Positions 7,856-16,916 of a stretch of 64,000 nt of DNA are shown here, piece by piece (positions within the stretch are counted from its first letter, which is position 1; every line of letters begins with the position of its first letter). This stretch comes from Paenibacillus_AR mesotrionivorans. GTDB lineage: Bacteria > Bacillota > Bacilli > Paenibacillales > NBRC-103111. A model generated the notes under the pieces. The model made no database searches and was not told where the DNA came from. It saw nothing but the letters and a program-made list of their open reading frames with translations. Position numbers and translations under genes: made by a program. The stretch spans positions 62,001 to 126,000 of the forward strand of contig NZ_JBJURJ010000007.1 of NCBI RefSeq assembly GCF_046098205.1. Reading direction: 5' to 3'.

Positions 7856-9148
7856 ATGACCATTATCTCCGACGTATACGCACGGGAAGTATTGGACTCC
7901 CGCGGCAATCCGACAGTAGAAGTAGAAGTATATCTGGAATCCGGCGCAGTAGGCCGCGCTATCGTTCCCTCCGGCGCTTCCACAGGCGCACACGAAGCTG
8001 TTGAGCTTCGTGACAACGACAAGTCCCGTTACCTGGGCAAAGGCGTTCTGAAGGCTGTTGAAAACGTGAACGACGTGATCGCTCCCGAAATCATCGGTTT
8101 GGACGCTCTTGACCAAGTCGGCATCGACACTAAGATGATCGAGCTGGACGGCACCCACAACAAGGGCAAGCTGGGCGCCAACGCGATCCTGGCTGTATCC
8201 ATGGCTGTAGCACGCGCTGCTGCAGACGCACTGGACATCCCGCTGTATGTGTACCTGGGCGGCTTCAACGCCAAGACTCTGCCGGTTCCGATGATGAACA
8301 TCGTTAACGGCGGCGCACATGCCGACAACAACGTAGACGTTCAAGAATTCATGATCCTGCCTGTTGGCGCTGAGTCCTTCAAGGAAGCTCTCCGCACCGG
8401 CGCAGAAATCTTCCACAACCTGAAGACCGTTCTGAAGGAAAAGGGCTTGAACACTGCAGTAGGCGACGAAGGCGGCTTCGCTCCGAACTTCGGCTCCAAC
8501 GAAGAAGCTCTCTCCACCATCCTCGTGGCTATCGAGCGCGCTGGCTACAAGCCGGGCGTTGACGTATTCCTGGGTATGGACGTTGCTTCCACCGAGTTCT
8601 TCAAGGATGGCAAGTACCACCTGGAAGGCGAAGGCAAATCCTTCACCTCCGCTGAGTTCGTTGACCTGTTGGCTTCCTGGGTTGACAAGTACCCGATCGT
8701 TACCATCGAAGACGGCTGCTCTGAAGATGACTGGGAAGGTTGGAAGCTGCTTACCGAGAAGCTGGGCAGCAAGGTTCAACTGGTTGGCGACGACCTGTTC
8801 GTAACCAACACCACCCGTCTGGAGAAGGGTATCGACGAAAACATCGGTAACTCCATCCTGATCAAGGTTAACCAAATCGGCACCTTGACTGAAACCTTCG
8901 ACGCTATCGAAATGGCTAAGCGCGCCGGCTACACTGCTGTTGTTTCCCACCGTTCCGGTGAGTCCGAAGACAGCACCATCGCTGACATCGCTGTAGCTAC
9001 CAACGCCGGCCAAATCAAGACTGGCGCGCCTTCCCGTACTGACCGTGTGGCCAAGTACAACCAATTGCTGCGCATCGAAGACGAGCTGTCCTATGTAGCT
9101 CAATATGCCGGCAAGAAAGCATTCTACAACCTCAAGAAATTCAAGTAA
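7856..9148 (+). CDS. eno: Enolase
   Basis: Dehydrates 2-phosphoglycerate to phosphoenolpyruvate. The 430-residue protein begins with YAREVLDSRGNPTVEVEV and carries GASTGAHEAVELRD, the metal ligands in FLGMDVAS and TIEDGCSEDDWEGW, the loop GDDLFVTN, and the C-terminal signature SHRSGESEDSTIAD. AAGGAG lies upstream of the ATG. It is the last gene of the glycolytic operon and is followed by a strong terminator. Confidence 0.98.
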   Translation: MTIISDVYAREVLDSRGNPTVEVEVYLESGAVGRAIVPSGASTGAHEAVELRDNDKSRYLGKGVLKAVENVNDVIAPEIIGLDALDQVGIDTKMIELDGTHNKGKLGANAILAVSMAVARAAADALDIPLYVYLGGFNAKTLPVPMMNIVNGGAHADNNVDVQEFMILPVGAESFKEALRTGAEIFHNLKTVLKEKGLNTAVGDEGGFAPNFGSNEEALSTILVAIERAGYKPGVDVFLGMDVASTEFFKDGKYHLEGEGKSFTSAEFVDLLASWVDKYPIVTIEDGCSEDDWEGWKLLTEKLGSKVQLVGDDLFVTNTTRLEKGIDENIGNSILIKVNQIGTLTETFDAIEMAKRAGYTAVVSHRSGESEDSTIADIAVATNAGQIKTGAPSRTDRVAKYNQLLRIEDELSYVAQYAGKKAFYNLKKFK

Positions 9149-9182
9149 TATAACAGCTTCCGCTTCGCGGCGGAGCGTTGGG

Positions 9183-9216
9183 GCATGCGGCAGGATTTCC
9201 TGCTGCATGCTTTTTT
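9183..9216 (+). terminator. Intrinsic terminator of the glycolytic operon
   Basis: GCATGCGGCAGGA (from 9183) pairs with TCCTGCTGCATGC around a tiny loop and is followed by TTTTTTG. It ends the cggR-to-eno transcript. Confidence 0.92.
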
Positions 9217-9836
9217 GTTTTGGGGTGTTTAGGGAACGGGGGGCTGGTGTGTGGAGGGATAGAGGAAGCAGGGTTTCCACTATTGTTGGGTGGAGGCGGA
9301 ATGGAGGTCGATAAAGGAAGGGAAAGCTCCGCTATCGGGCAGTCAGCACACGGAAAGTGGCCGGTTGAGGAGCAATAGAGGTAATTAAGGTTCCCTTATC
9401 GCGCAAAAATGCGGCCGGGATGCCGGATAGCGGAAAGGAATTTCCGCTAACTGGCCTTATCTAGGTGAAAGTAGGCGATAGCGGAAGCCATTTTCCGTTA
9501 ACTGGTCCTGATGATGGTGGAGGTTACTGCCTTCATGGCGATAGCGGAAAATCGCTTCCGCTAATGGAACGCTAGGGCCAGGTCCAGGCAGCTTAACGGA
9601 AAACCGCTTCCGTTATTCGACCGGGTACAAGCCTGGGCATTGCAGATCGCTTCCGCTGGCACCCGGCAAAGCCTCGGCGGCGCCTATCGCTTCTGCTGGT
9701 AGACTAGACCTGCACTATTCGCAGCCTTCCCGCTATTTGCATCCTTTTCCCATATAAGCTAGGATAAAGGAAATGACGGCAGCGCTGGCGGATCAGGCGT
9801 TCAGCCAAGACGGCCCGCTTATAGGAGGAACAGTAG
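9217..9836. repeat. Cluster of GCGGAA...TTCCGC palindromic repeats
   Basis: This 600-base gap has no gene but at least six related palindromic units: GATAGCGGAA/TTCCGCTAACTGG near 9426, 9477 and 9539, a TTAACGGAA/CTTCCGTTA unit near 9592, and half units near 9646 and 9685. The spacing is irregular (about 50-60 bases) and the loops vary, so these are dispersed intergenic palindromes of REP-like type, not a CRISPR. Related sequence occurs at 1224-1408, 4073-4106 and 20429-20476. Confidence 0.7.
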
Positions 9837-10562
9837 ATGAGCAAATGGATGCTGACAGTGTTGTTTTTGATTGGCTCTGTGTTTGTCACCAATCTCATTC
9901 CGTTCTCCTCCTTCTTCCGCTATCTGGACACCATGATCCATGAATTCGGCCATGCGGCGGCAACCCTGCTGCTATCCGGCAAGGTCATGTATATCGAGCT
10001 GTACGCGGACCACAGCGGCGTCACCCGGAGCCTCATCACCAAACCCTGGTCCCGCATTCCCGTGGGGCTGGCGGGGTATATGAGCGCCTCCTTGTTCGCG
10101 TGGCTGCTGTTTGCCCTGAATGGCCGCAGCCGGCAAAAGGAAGGCTTGTACACCATCACTCTGCTTGCGGTGATTTCTCTGGTTTTGTTCGTGCGCAATG
10201 GCTATGGCATGATGTGGCTGGCCGGTTTTATCGCCTTGAACGTGGTGGTGCTGCTGTGGGGGAACCGGGTGGTCATGAAGTGGTACTACCTGGTGCTGGC
10301 CTTTCTGACGCTGGAGGAATCGGTATCCGGCGCGCTGTATATCCTCATATTGGCGATAAACCGCCCGGGCCAGGCTGGAGACAGCACTCTGCTGGCGCAG
10401 GCCAGCGGCATTCCCGCCCCCGTATGGGGTGCCTGGTTCCTCCTGTTCGCCCTGTGGTGTGCCAAACGCGCGCTGCAATGCTTCTTCGGCAAACGCCGCT
10501 CCCGCTCCCGTCCGGGTGAACGGGAAGTGGGCAATGCCTATGCCGGTTATGAACGCCGCTAA
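9837..10562 (+). CDS. M50B-like membrane metallopeptidase
   Basis: Predicted integral membrane zinc protease of 241 residues. The HExxH motif is HEFGH at residues 35-39, within the first hydrophobic stretch (VLFLIGSVFVTNLIPF...). At least four further membrane segments follow, and the C-terminus is basic (KRRSRSRPGER). This arrangement resembles the uncharacterised M50B-type family found in Firmicutes. Site-2 proteases usually carry a second metal-ligand motif that I cannot pinpoint here. AGGAGG lies before the ATG. It is monocistronic, between the repeat cluster and secG. The substrate is unknown. Confidence 0.75.
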   Translation: MSKWMLTVLFLIGSVFVTNLIPFSSFFRYLDTMIHEFGHAAATLLLSGKVMYIELYADHSGVTRSLITKPWSRIPVGLAGYMSASLFAWLLFALNGRSRQKEGLYTITLLAVISLVLFVRNGYGMMWLAGFIALNVVVLLWGNRVVMKWYYLVLAFLTLEESVSGALYILILAINRPGQAGDSTLLAQASGIPAPVWGAWFLLFALWCAKRALQCFFGKRRSRSRPGEREVGNAYAGYERR

Positions 10563-10646
10563 GGGCGGCATTTTGCAGAGAAAAGCGGATTTACCGGAGG
10601 CAATTGGAAGGGAATCTAAAGCCTGAACTGGGACTTTGCCCAGACG

Positions 10647-10675
10647 TTGTAATTTTACACCTGTTGTGGTACAAT
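10647..10675 (+). promoter_or_regulatory. Predicted promoter of secG
   Basis: TTGTAA (10647-10652), a 17-base spacer and TACAAT (10670-10675) lie 76 bases upstream of the secG start. This is a good housekeeping promoter match. Confidence 0.65.
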
Positions 10676-10751
10676 ACTCTTGCTGTCTATAACGACGACA
10701 CTTTGTTTGGGCCTACTGAAGGCTCTTGAAACTTTGGGAGGTACACATGTA

Positions 10752-10982
10752 ATGGATGTCTTTTTGAAGGTAGTCCTGATTATCGTATCCATTGGTCTGA
10801 TCGCGGTTGTTCTGCTTCAGAAAGGCAAAAGCGCAGGTTTGTCGGGTGCTATTACCGGCGGCGCTGAGCATCTGTTCGGCAAACAAAAAGCCCGCGGCAT
10901 GGATCTTCTCCTCTCACGTGTAACAATGGGACTGGCCATTGCCTTTATCGTAGTGGCTCTTCTGGTTGCTTATTTTGCGTGA
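10752..10982 (+). CDS. secG: Preprotein translocase subunit SecG
   Basis: SecG is the small auxiliary subunit of the SecYEG channel. The 76-residue product has two membrane helices (about 3-22 and 55-75) joined by the conserved loop LLQKGKSAGLSGAITGGAEHLFGKQKARG. An upstream in-frame ATG would add 24 residues. GGGAGG at 10737-10742 and the family's N-terminus support ATG 10752. Its place before est-rnr-smpB-ssrA is the usual Bacillales order. Confidence 0.95.
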   Translation: MDVFLKVVLIIVSIGLIAVVLLQKGKSAGLSGAITGGAEHLFGKQKARGMDLLLSRVTMGLAIAFIVVALLVAYFA

Positions 10983-11020
10983 AGTAAGGATTGGGTTCAT
11001 CAACCAACATAGATGATACG

Positions 11021-11048
11021 CAGCAGGGGCATACTCCTGCTGTTTTTA
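11021..11048 (+). terminator. Terminator after secG
   Basis: CAGCAGG and CCTGCTG pair around an eight-base loop and are followed by TTTTTATTT. Confidence 0.85.
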
Positions 11049-11157
11049 TTTATCCATAAATAGAGATGGGCACACCTTGCCGGGCGTGGGCATATATTGC
11101 TGTACAAGGACAGGACGCCAAGAAGCGGGGGGCACGGAGAAGGAGGAAACGGAATTG

Positions 11158-11964
11158 ATGCAAGCACTCATCACCGAAGCGCAAGGGTTGGCAGACAAAG
11201 ATCCGGCAGCCAGATTGTTCGGCACACCGGAGCCGTTTTTTCTGGAGGGTTGGGGCGAGCATAAGGATACCGTGGCACTTCTGATCCACGGGTTTACCGG
11301 GTCCCCTTCCGAATTCCGCCGGTTGGGGTATTATCTCAATGATTTGGGATATACGGTCAAAGCCATTCTGCTGCCCGGACACGGTACCTCGCCGGAGGAT
11401 ATGATCCGGACAGGCTTCCGGGACTGGTGGAGCTGTGTGAAGGATGAGTTTGCCGTCCTGGTCCGGAAGGGCTATGAACGGGTTATCCCCATCGGCCATT
11501 CCATGGGCGGGCTTCTGTCCCTGAAGCTGGCTATGGAGGAGCAGGTGCCGGGTGTGGTCACCCTGGCTACACCGATTCATCTGGGCAGCCGGTCTCTGAT
11601 GTTCGCCGCGTGGGTCCAATTCTTCGTCAAGTATATCTCCAAACGCCGCCCGGCCGGATGGGAAAACATGGTCAACGAATCTCTCGCCTATGACCGTACG
11701 CCCGTGCCCTGTGTAGTCCACTTCCGCAAGCTGCTGTTTAACGTCAAGAAGAAGCTGGAACTTGTGAACGTGCCTCTTTTTATTGCCCAAGGAGAGCTGG
11801 ACCGGGCCGCCTTGCCTGCCAGTGCGCCGTACATCTACAACCGGGTCTCCTCCCAAAAGAAGGAAATGAAGGTTTACCCCAACAGCTCCCATGGCATCCT
11901 GCTGGATTCAGACCGTGAGGAAGTGTATCAGGATATCAGTATGTTTATCGCTCAATTGGGTTAA
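11158..11964 (+). CDS. est: Carboxylesterase (Est30/YvaK type)
   Basis: Alpha/beta-hydrolase expected to cleave short-chain esters or monoacylglycerols. The 268-residue product has the oxyanion-hole segment LLIHGFTGSPSE, nucleophile Ser115 in GHSMGG, the acidic residue in AQGELD and the catalytic His in NSSHGILLD. I set the start at ATG 11158, preceded by AGGAGG; an upstream in-frame start would add 27 low-quality residues. The secG-est-rnr-smpB neighbourhood matches yvaK in Bacillus. Confidence 0.9.
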   Translation: MQALITEAQGLADKDPAARLFGTPEPFFLEGWGEHKDTVALLIHGFTGSPSEFRRLGYYLNDLGYTVKAILLPGHGTSPEDMIRTGFRDWWSCVKDEFAVLVRKGYERVIPIGHSMGGLLSLKLAMEEQVPGVVTLATPIHLGSRSLMFAAWVQFFVKYISKRRPAGWENMVNESLAYDRTPVPCVVHFRKLLFNVKKKLELVNVPLFIAQGELDRAALPASAPYIYNRVSSQKKEMKVYPNSSHGILLDSDREEVYQDISMFIAQLG

Positions 11965-12176
11965 GAAGGCGGCAGGTCCGTTATCAGGTTTGTTTGGTTA
12001 ATTTGTCGGGTATAAATAGGTTGGGATCACTGATGTCCGTGCCCGTTGAAGGCCGGATTTTACATAATCAGCTTGAATTTGAAAAATTGCTTGAGGTTCC
12101 GTGCGGCTTACGCCTTGCCTTCGTTATTCTCCGGCAGATGTGTGCATACTAATACAAAAAGGGAAGGGTGACGCGT

Positions 12177-15100
12177 TTGGTTACGGAGCAGCAATTGCTT
12201 GATTTTATGCGGGAAACGGCGTACAAGCCGTTGACATATCAAGAGCTGGAGAAACATTTTGAGCTGGAGAACGCCCAGGAATTCCGGGATTTTCTGAAGC
12301 TCTTGAACGCATTGGAGGAAAGCGGTGAAATCTACCGCACCCGCACGGAGCATTACGGGATTCCGGAGCGGATGAATTTATTGAAAGGCCGGATGCAGGT
12401 CCATGCCAAGGGCTTCGGCTTTCTTTTGCCTGAGGATAAGGATCATCCAGATGTGTACATTAACGCCAACGACATGGGCGGCGCCATGAACCGCGACACG
12501 GTTCTGGTGCGGGTGAGCACCAAGGGACCATCCGGCGGACGGATGGAAGGGGAAGTGGTGAAGATTGTGTCCCGGGCGGTAACCCAGCTGGTGGGCACCT
12601 TCGAAAACCACGAAACCTATGGCTTCCTGCTGCCTGACGATAAGCGGATCAACCGGGATATTTTTATTCCGCAGGAAAAAATCAACGGTGCCGTTACCGG
12701 CATGAAGGTTGTGGTGAAGCTTCTGACCTATCCGGAGGGACGGGCTGCCGCCACCGGCGAAGTGGTAGAGGTGCTGGGGCATAAGGATGACCCGGGTGTG
12801 GACATTATCTCCATTATCCGCAAGCATCAGCTGCCGGAATCCTTCGGGGACGACGTAATGGCCGAAGCCGAGCAGGTACCCGATGTGATCCGCGAGGAGG
12901 ATCTGGTTGGCCGGCGTGATCTGCGGGGCAAACGGATCGTGACCATTGACGGCGAGGATGCCAAGGACCTGGATGATGCGGTGAATGTAGAGCGGCTGCC
13001 GAACGGGAATTACAAGCTGGGCGTCCATATTGCGGATGTCAGTTTTTATGTGACGGAGAATTCCGCTCTGGACCGGGAAGCGTACATGCGGGGCACCAGC
13101 GTCTATCTGGTGGACCGGGTGATTCCCATGCTGCCACACCGGCTGTCCAACGGGATCTGCAGTCTGAACCCCCAGGTGGACAGGCTGACCATGTCCTGCG
13201 AGATGGAGATTGATGCCAACGCCAATGTGGTGGATCATGAGATTTTTACAAGCGTTATTAAGACGACGGAGCGGATGACGTACACGAATGTCCGCAAAAT
13301 CCTTCATTATATGCGCAATAAGGACACGGCCGGCCAGAATCTGCCGGATGCGTCCCTCTCCCCTGCGGAAAATGAACTGTCCGGTACTTTCGGGACGGAG
13401 TCTGCGGCTGAACTTAGCATTCTGGAGGGAGAACCTACAGACGGATTCTTAGGCGGTTTGTCTGCCGAAGCAGGCACAGCGACAGAAGCCAAGGCTGCAC
13501 CCGAAGCTTCGGAAGGACAAGCCATTGATGAAGCAGCGCTGATGGAAGAAGGACGCCAGCTGGCGGACCGGTATGCGGGACTGGTGGATGATTTCCTGCT
13601 GATGGAGGAGCTGGCTCTGAAGCTGCGCAGCAAGCGGATGCGCCGTGGGGCAATCGACTTTGACTTCCAGGAATCGAAGATTCTGGTGGACGAAAAGGGC
13701 AAGCCCACCGCGATTATCAAACGTGAACGGACCATTGCGGAGCAGATTATTGAGGAATTTATGCTGGCGGCCAATGAAACGGTGGCGGAGCATTTCTATT
13801 GGATGAAGGTACCGTTCCTGTACCGGATTCACGAGGACCCGGATGCCGAGAAGCTGCTTCACTTTATGGAGTTTATCGGCAACTTCGGCTATACGGTGCG
13901 GGGTGGCAAGGGCAATTCGGTTCATCCCCGGGCGCTTCAATCCATTCTGGAGGAAATCAAGGATACCAAGGAAGAAACGGTCATCAGCACCGTGCTGCTG
14001 CGCTCCATGAAGCAGGCCCGCTACGAAGCGGAGAGTATGGGCCACTTTGGTCTGGCGACGGAGTTTTACTCCCACTTTACCTCGCCGATCCGCCGTTATC
14101 CCGACCTGATCATCCACCGCGTCATGCGGGAGGTGCTGGAGAATGGCGGACTCACGGATGCGCGGCATGAATATTTGACTGCGCGGATGGCGGATATTGC
14201 CCGCCAATCCTCTGAACGTGAGCGTGTGGCCGTTGATGCCGAACGGGATACGGATGCACTGAAAAAAGCCGAGTTCATGCTGGATAAGGTGGGCGAGGAA
14301 TTCGAGGGTATGATCAGCAGTGTGACCAGCTTCGGGATTTTTGTGGAGCTGGGCAATACGGTGGAGGGGCTGATCCGGTTAAGCGATCTGGCCGACGACT
14401 ACTACCACTTCCACGAAAAGATCCATGCGCTGGTGGGTGAACGCACCTCCCGCATGTTCCGCATCGGAGACGAAGTCAAGGTGCGGGTAGCGCGGGTGAA
14501 TATGAGCGATCATACCATCGATTTTGAGATGGTGGATATGAAGCCACGGCAGCAGCGTCCCGGCGGCGGTTTCGGCGACGGGCGGCGCAAGCAGGCTGCT
14601 GACGGACGTGGCAAGGCCGGCGGTAAAAAAGGCGCTAATAGTATGCAAGGCCACCGGGAGCCAAAGAAGAAGAAGGCTGCCGGTCAAGCGGGTAAGAGTG
14701 GTCGGAGTGGTGGGGCCGCCGGTAACAGTGGCGGGCCGCTGTTGTATACGCCGCCTGTGGACGGGGCGGCGGTAGAGCGTGCCGCAGCCGAAGGCGGGCG
14801 CGGCAAGAAGAAGCGCCGCCCGGGGCAGGGCGGCGGTGTGCGGTTGTCGCCGGTAGAAGGCGGCGACGCTGGGGTTGCGTCCGGCAGCGTGGCGGCGGAC
14901 GCGGGTTTTGCCGCAGGCGGCGCAGCTGCGGCGGCGCCGGGCGTCTTGCCGGCGGAGCGCTCCGGCAAGAAGCGCAAGCGCAAGGGCGCCGGCGGCAAGG
15001 GCGGCGCCGTGGAAGCGGGCGCGGCCGGCGGTAGCGCTGTGGCCGCAGGCGGAGCTGCGGCGGGAGCGGCACCCGCCGAAGGAGGCCGCCGCGGGCAGCG

Positions 15101-15353
15101 CGGCGACCGGAAGGAGCCGGGCGAGCGGAAGCGTGGCGGCGGTGAGCGCCGCGGCGGCCGCGGCCGGCAGGAGCGGGAGCCTGCCCCGCGCTCCTGGGAG
15201 ATGATCAGCAGCTCCGAGGGCCGTCAGGACCGGAGCAAGGATGACACCGGCGCTGAGGAGGGTGCTCCGTCGCGCAAGCGCCAGGGCACCGGCTTCGACG
15301 GCAATGGCGGTACGCCGTTCTACGTGGGAGCTATGAAGAACCGCAAAAAGTAG
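12177..15353 (+). CDS. rnr: Ribonuclease R with extended basic tail
   Basis: Processive 3'-5' exoribonuclease that degrades structured RNA and cooperates with tmRNA/SmpB. Domains in order are an N-terminal winged helix, two cold-shock OB folds (about 60-230), an RNB catalytic domain with GEDAKDLDDAV (about 258-268), and S1 (about 708-788). The product is about 1058 residues against roughly 780 in B. subtilis. The excess is an acidic/Ala-rich insert inside RNB (about 383-460) and a 270-residue Gly/Ala/Lys/Arg-rich tail. I prefer TTG 12177, eight bases after GGGAAGGG; GTG 12168 would abut the RBS. It precedes smpB and ssrA. Confidence 0.95.
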   Translation: MVTEQQLLDFMRETAYKPLTYQELEKHFELENAQEFRDFLKLLNALEESGEIYRTRTEHYGIPERMNLLKGRMQVHAKGFGFLLPEDKDHPDVYINANDMGGAMNRDTVLVRVSTKGPSGGRMEGEVVKIVSRAVTQLVGTFENHETYGFLLPDDKRINRDIFIPQEKINGAVTGMKVVVKLLTYPEGRAAATGEVVEVLGHKDDPGVDIISIIRKHQLPESFGDDVMAEAEQVPDVIREEDLVGRRDLRGKRIVTIDGEDAKDLDDAVNVERLPNGNYKLGVHIADVSFYVTENSALDREAYMRGTSVYLVDRVIPMLPHRLSNGICSLNPQVDRLTMSCEMEIDANANVVDHEIFTSVIKTTERMTYTNVRKILHYMRNKDTAGQNLPDASLSPAENELSGTFGTESAAELSILEGEPTDGFLGGLSAEAGTATEAKAAPEASEGQAIDEAALMEEGRQLADRYAGLVDDFLLMEELALKLRSKRMRRGAIDFDFQESKILVDEKGKPTAIIKRERTIAEQIIEEFMLAANETVAEHFYWMKVPFLYRIHEDPDAEKLLHFMEFIGNFGYTVRGGKGNSVHPRALQSILEEIKDTKEETVISTVLLRSMKQARYEAESMGHFGLATEFYSHFTSPIRRYPDLIIHRVMREVLENGGLTDARHEYLTARMADIARQSSERERVAVDAERDTDALKKAEFMLDKVGEEFEGMISSVTSFGIFVELGNTVEGLIRLSDLADDYYHFHEKIHALVGERTSRMFRIGDEVKVRVARVNMSDHTIDFEMVDMKPRQQRPGGGFGDGRRKQAADGRGKAGGKKGANSMQGHREPKKKKAAGQAGKSGRSGGAAGNSGGPLLYTPPVDGAAVERAAAEGGRGKKKRRPGQGGGVRLSPVEGGDAGVASGSVAADAGFAAGGAAAAAPGVLPAERSGKKRKRKGAGGKGGAVEAGAAGGSAVAAGGAAAGAAPAEGGRRGQRGDRKEPGERKRGGGERRGGRGRQEREPAPRSWEMISSSEGRQDRSKDDTGAEEGAPSRKRQGTGFDGNGGTPFYVGAMKNRKK

Positions 15354-15544
15354 TATTAGTTTGGCGTCGCCTGGTCATAGTGACCGGGCCACCGGAAAAA
15401 ACGGATATAGCCGTCTATCGGAGGCGGAGGAATCTTGATTTATCAGGCGGGAGTTGCTACAATTAGCTCCTGGGTGCTTCGTTAGAGCCCCACTGATGAT
15501 CAAGCTTCCGACCGCCTCCTTGCCGGCTGCCGGAGGATGGGAGT

Positions 15545-16033
15545 GTGAAGCAGATGGGCAAGAAACATGATGATAAGGTGCTGGCCCAGAACAAAAAAGC
15601 ATCCCATGACTATTTTATTGAAGAGACCTATGAATGCGGCATGGTTTTGAGTGGCACGGAGATCAAATCTCTACGCAGGGGTAAAGCCAACATTTCGGAC
15701 AGCTTCGCGACCATCCGGAACGGGGAAGCCTTCATTCACAACATGCACATTAGCCCTTTTGAAGAAGGCAACCGCTATAATCCTACTGACCCCACCCGGG
15801 CACGGAAGCTGCTTCTTCATAAGCAGCAGATTCACAAGCTCCTGGGCGAGTCCAAGCGGGACGGCTACACGCTGGTGCCTCTCAAGATTTACATCAAAAA
15901 CGGCTACGCCAAGCTCCTGATCGGCCTGGGCCGCGGTAAGAAGAACTACGATAAACGCGACACCGAAGCCAAGCGGGATGCAACGCGGGATATCCAGCGG
16001 GCCCTCCGGGAACGGCAGAAGGTTGCACGGTAA
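15545..16033 (+). CDS. smpB: SsrA-binding protein SmpB
   Basis: SmpB binds the tRNA-like domain of tmRNA and delivers it to stalled ribosomes. The 162-residue length is normal. Conserved motifs are NKKASHDYFIEETYECGMVLSGTEIKSLR, the NPTDPTRARKLLLHK segment, and the basic C-terminal GRGKKNYDKRDTEAKRD that inserts into the mRNA channel. GTG 15545 is preceded by GGAGG with eight-base spacing. The 190 bases separating it from rnr hold no other gene. Confidence 0.97.
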   Translation: MKQMGKKHDDKVLAQNKKASHDYFIEETYECGMVLSGTEIKSLRRGKANISDSFATIRNGEAFIHNMHISPFEEGNRYNPTDPTRARKLLLHKQQIHKLLGESKRDGYTLVPLKIYIKNGYAKLLIGLGRGKKNYDKRDTEAKRDATRDIQRALRERQKVAR

Positions 16034-16289
16034 GACGAATAACCTGATTCACACCTCTTTTGCAGCAAAAGCGATATCTCCAGCCTTTGCCTTGTCAGCG
16101 CCCGGGTATGCTTCCATGCACCTCCTTAGCGTTCCTAGCAAGGCTGTGATATAATAGATTTACATCGCATCACGGCTGCACTGGTTGGCAGCATGATCGA
16201 TAAGCATCCGGCTCAGCTGAGCCTGGTTAATCCAACTGCAGGGACGCGGCGCCTTTGGGCCACCGGTCAGGCAGGGACGATCCCTTCGC

Positions 16290-16648
16290 GGGGCCGTTTT
16301 TGGATTCGACGGGGGTAGTTCGAGCATGGGTAGCGGGTAGTGGGGAGCGTCCGCTTTATCAACGCTAAAGCCTATTAAACGGCAAACAACAACCAACTCT
16401 GGCTCTGGCCGCCTAATAACGGTCACCAGGCTCTTACTCTCTATCGCCCATGTAGCGGGATAAGGGCTCAACTTTAGTGGGATACGCCGTCTAGTCTCCG
16501 CCTGGGGCTAACGGAAGAAGACAATCAGGCTGACCCAACGCGAAGCCGGTTACGGGGCGTCGCTCGGGTGACATCAAAACTGTGACTACACCCGTAGAAG
16601 CCTATGTGGCGTTGCCTTCGGACAGGGGTTCGACTCCCCTCGGCTCCA
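16290..16648 (+). ncRNA. ssrA: Transfer-messenger RNA (tmRNA)
   Basis: tmRNA rescues stalled ribosomes and tags the nascent peptide for ClpXP. The 5' end GGGGCCGTTTTTGGATTCGA and the 3' T-arm GGGGTTCGACTCCCC with acceptor CGGCTCC form the tRNA-like domain. The tag frame starts at GGC 16381 and encodes GKQQPTLALAA before tandem TAA stops (16414-16419), giving A-GKQQPTLALAA. The genomic sequence after the discriminator A16648 reads AGAAAG rather than CCA, so CCA is either added after transcription or was lost at an integration junction. It lies next to smpB. Confidence 0.96.
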
Positions 16649-16707
16649 AGAAAGTACGGAATAATTTCCGGCTTTGTTGAAGCTGAAATGAAAATGCCCG
16701 TTGAAGG

Positions 16708-16767
16708 AAAAAATCAGACAGTGGTGAAGCTCTAATAGCTTCCTTCCCACATGTCTGATTTTTTTTG
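16708..16767 (+). terminator. Terminator downstream of ssrA
   Basis: AAAAAATCAGACA and TGTCTGATTTTTTTT form an outer stem around an inner stem (GTGG..GAAGCT/AGCTTC..CCAC). The T-run gives a strong terminator for ssrA; the A-run lets it also work on the minus strand for the gene at 16917. Confidence 0.85.
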
Positions 16768-16916
16768 TATTTTGTGCTAGAGGTCATAGTGCACTCCTAT
16801 GTAAGCGGGAAAGGACAGGAGCAGAGTTTAGAATCATGAAAAGATGTCTGATTATTCCCACGGTGCCAAATGAAATATGGTAAGGTGTTAAGTTCTTAAA
16901 AAAATACATTTTGAAT

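Noticed and set aside
6111..9280. Long minus-strand frames opposite gpmI and eno (496 and 477 codons)
   Set aside because: Antisense shadows of certain glycolytic genes caused by GC-rich third positions; no family resemblance.
9421..9700. CRISPR array
   Set aside because: Units are short palindromes with unequal spacing and degenerate sequence; no cas genes are present in the window.
10680..10751. Longer SecG start
   Set aside because: The extension is not SecG-like, and GGGAGG lies at the right distance for ATG 10752.
13799..15204. Alternative frames in the GC-rich rnr 3' region (both strands)
   Set aside because: They are by-products of extreme GC content in the low-complexity tail.
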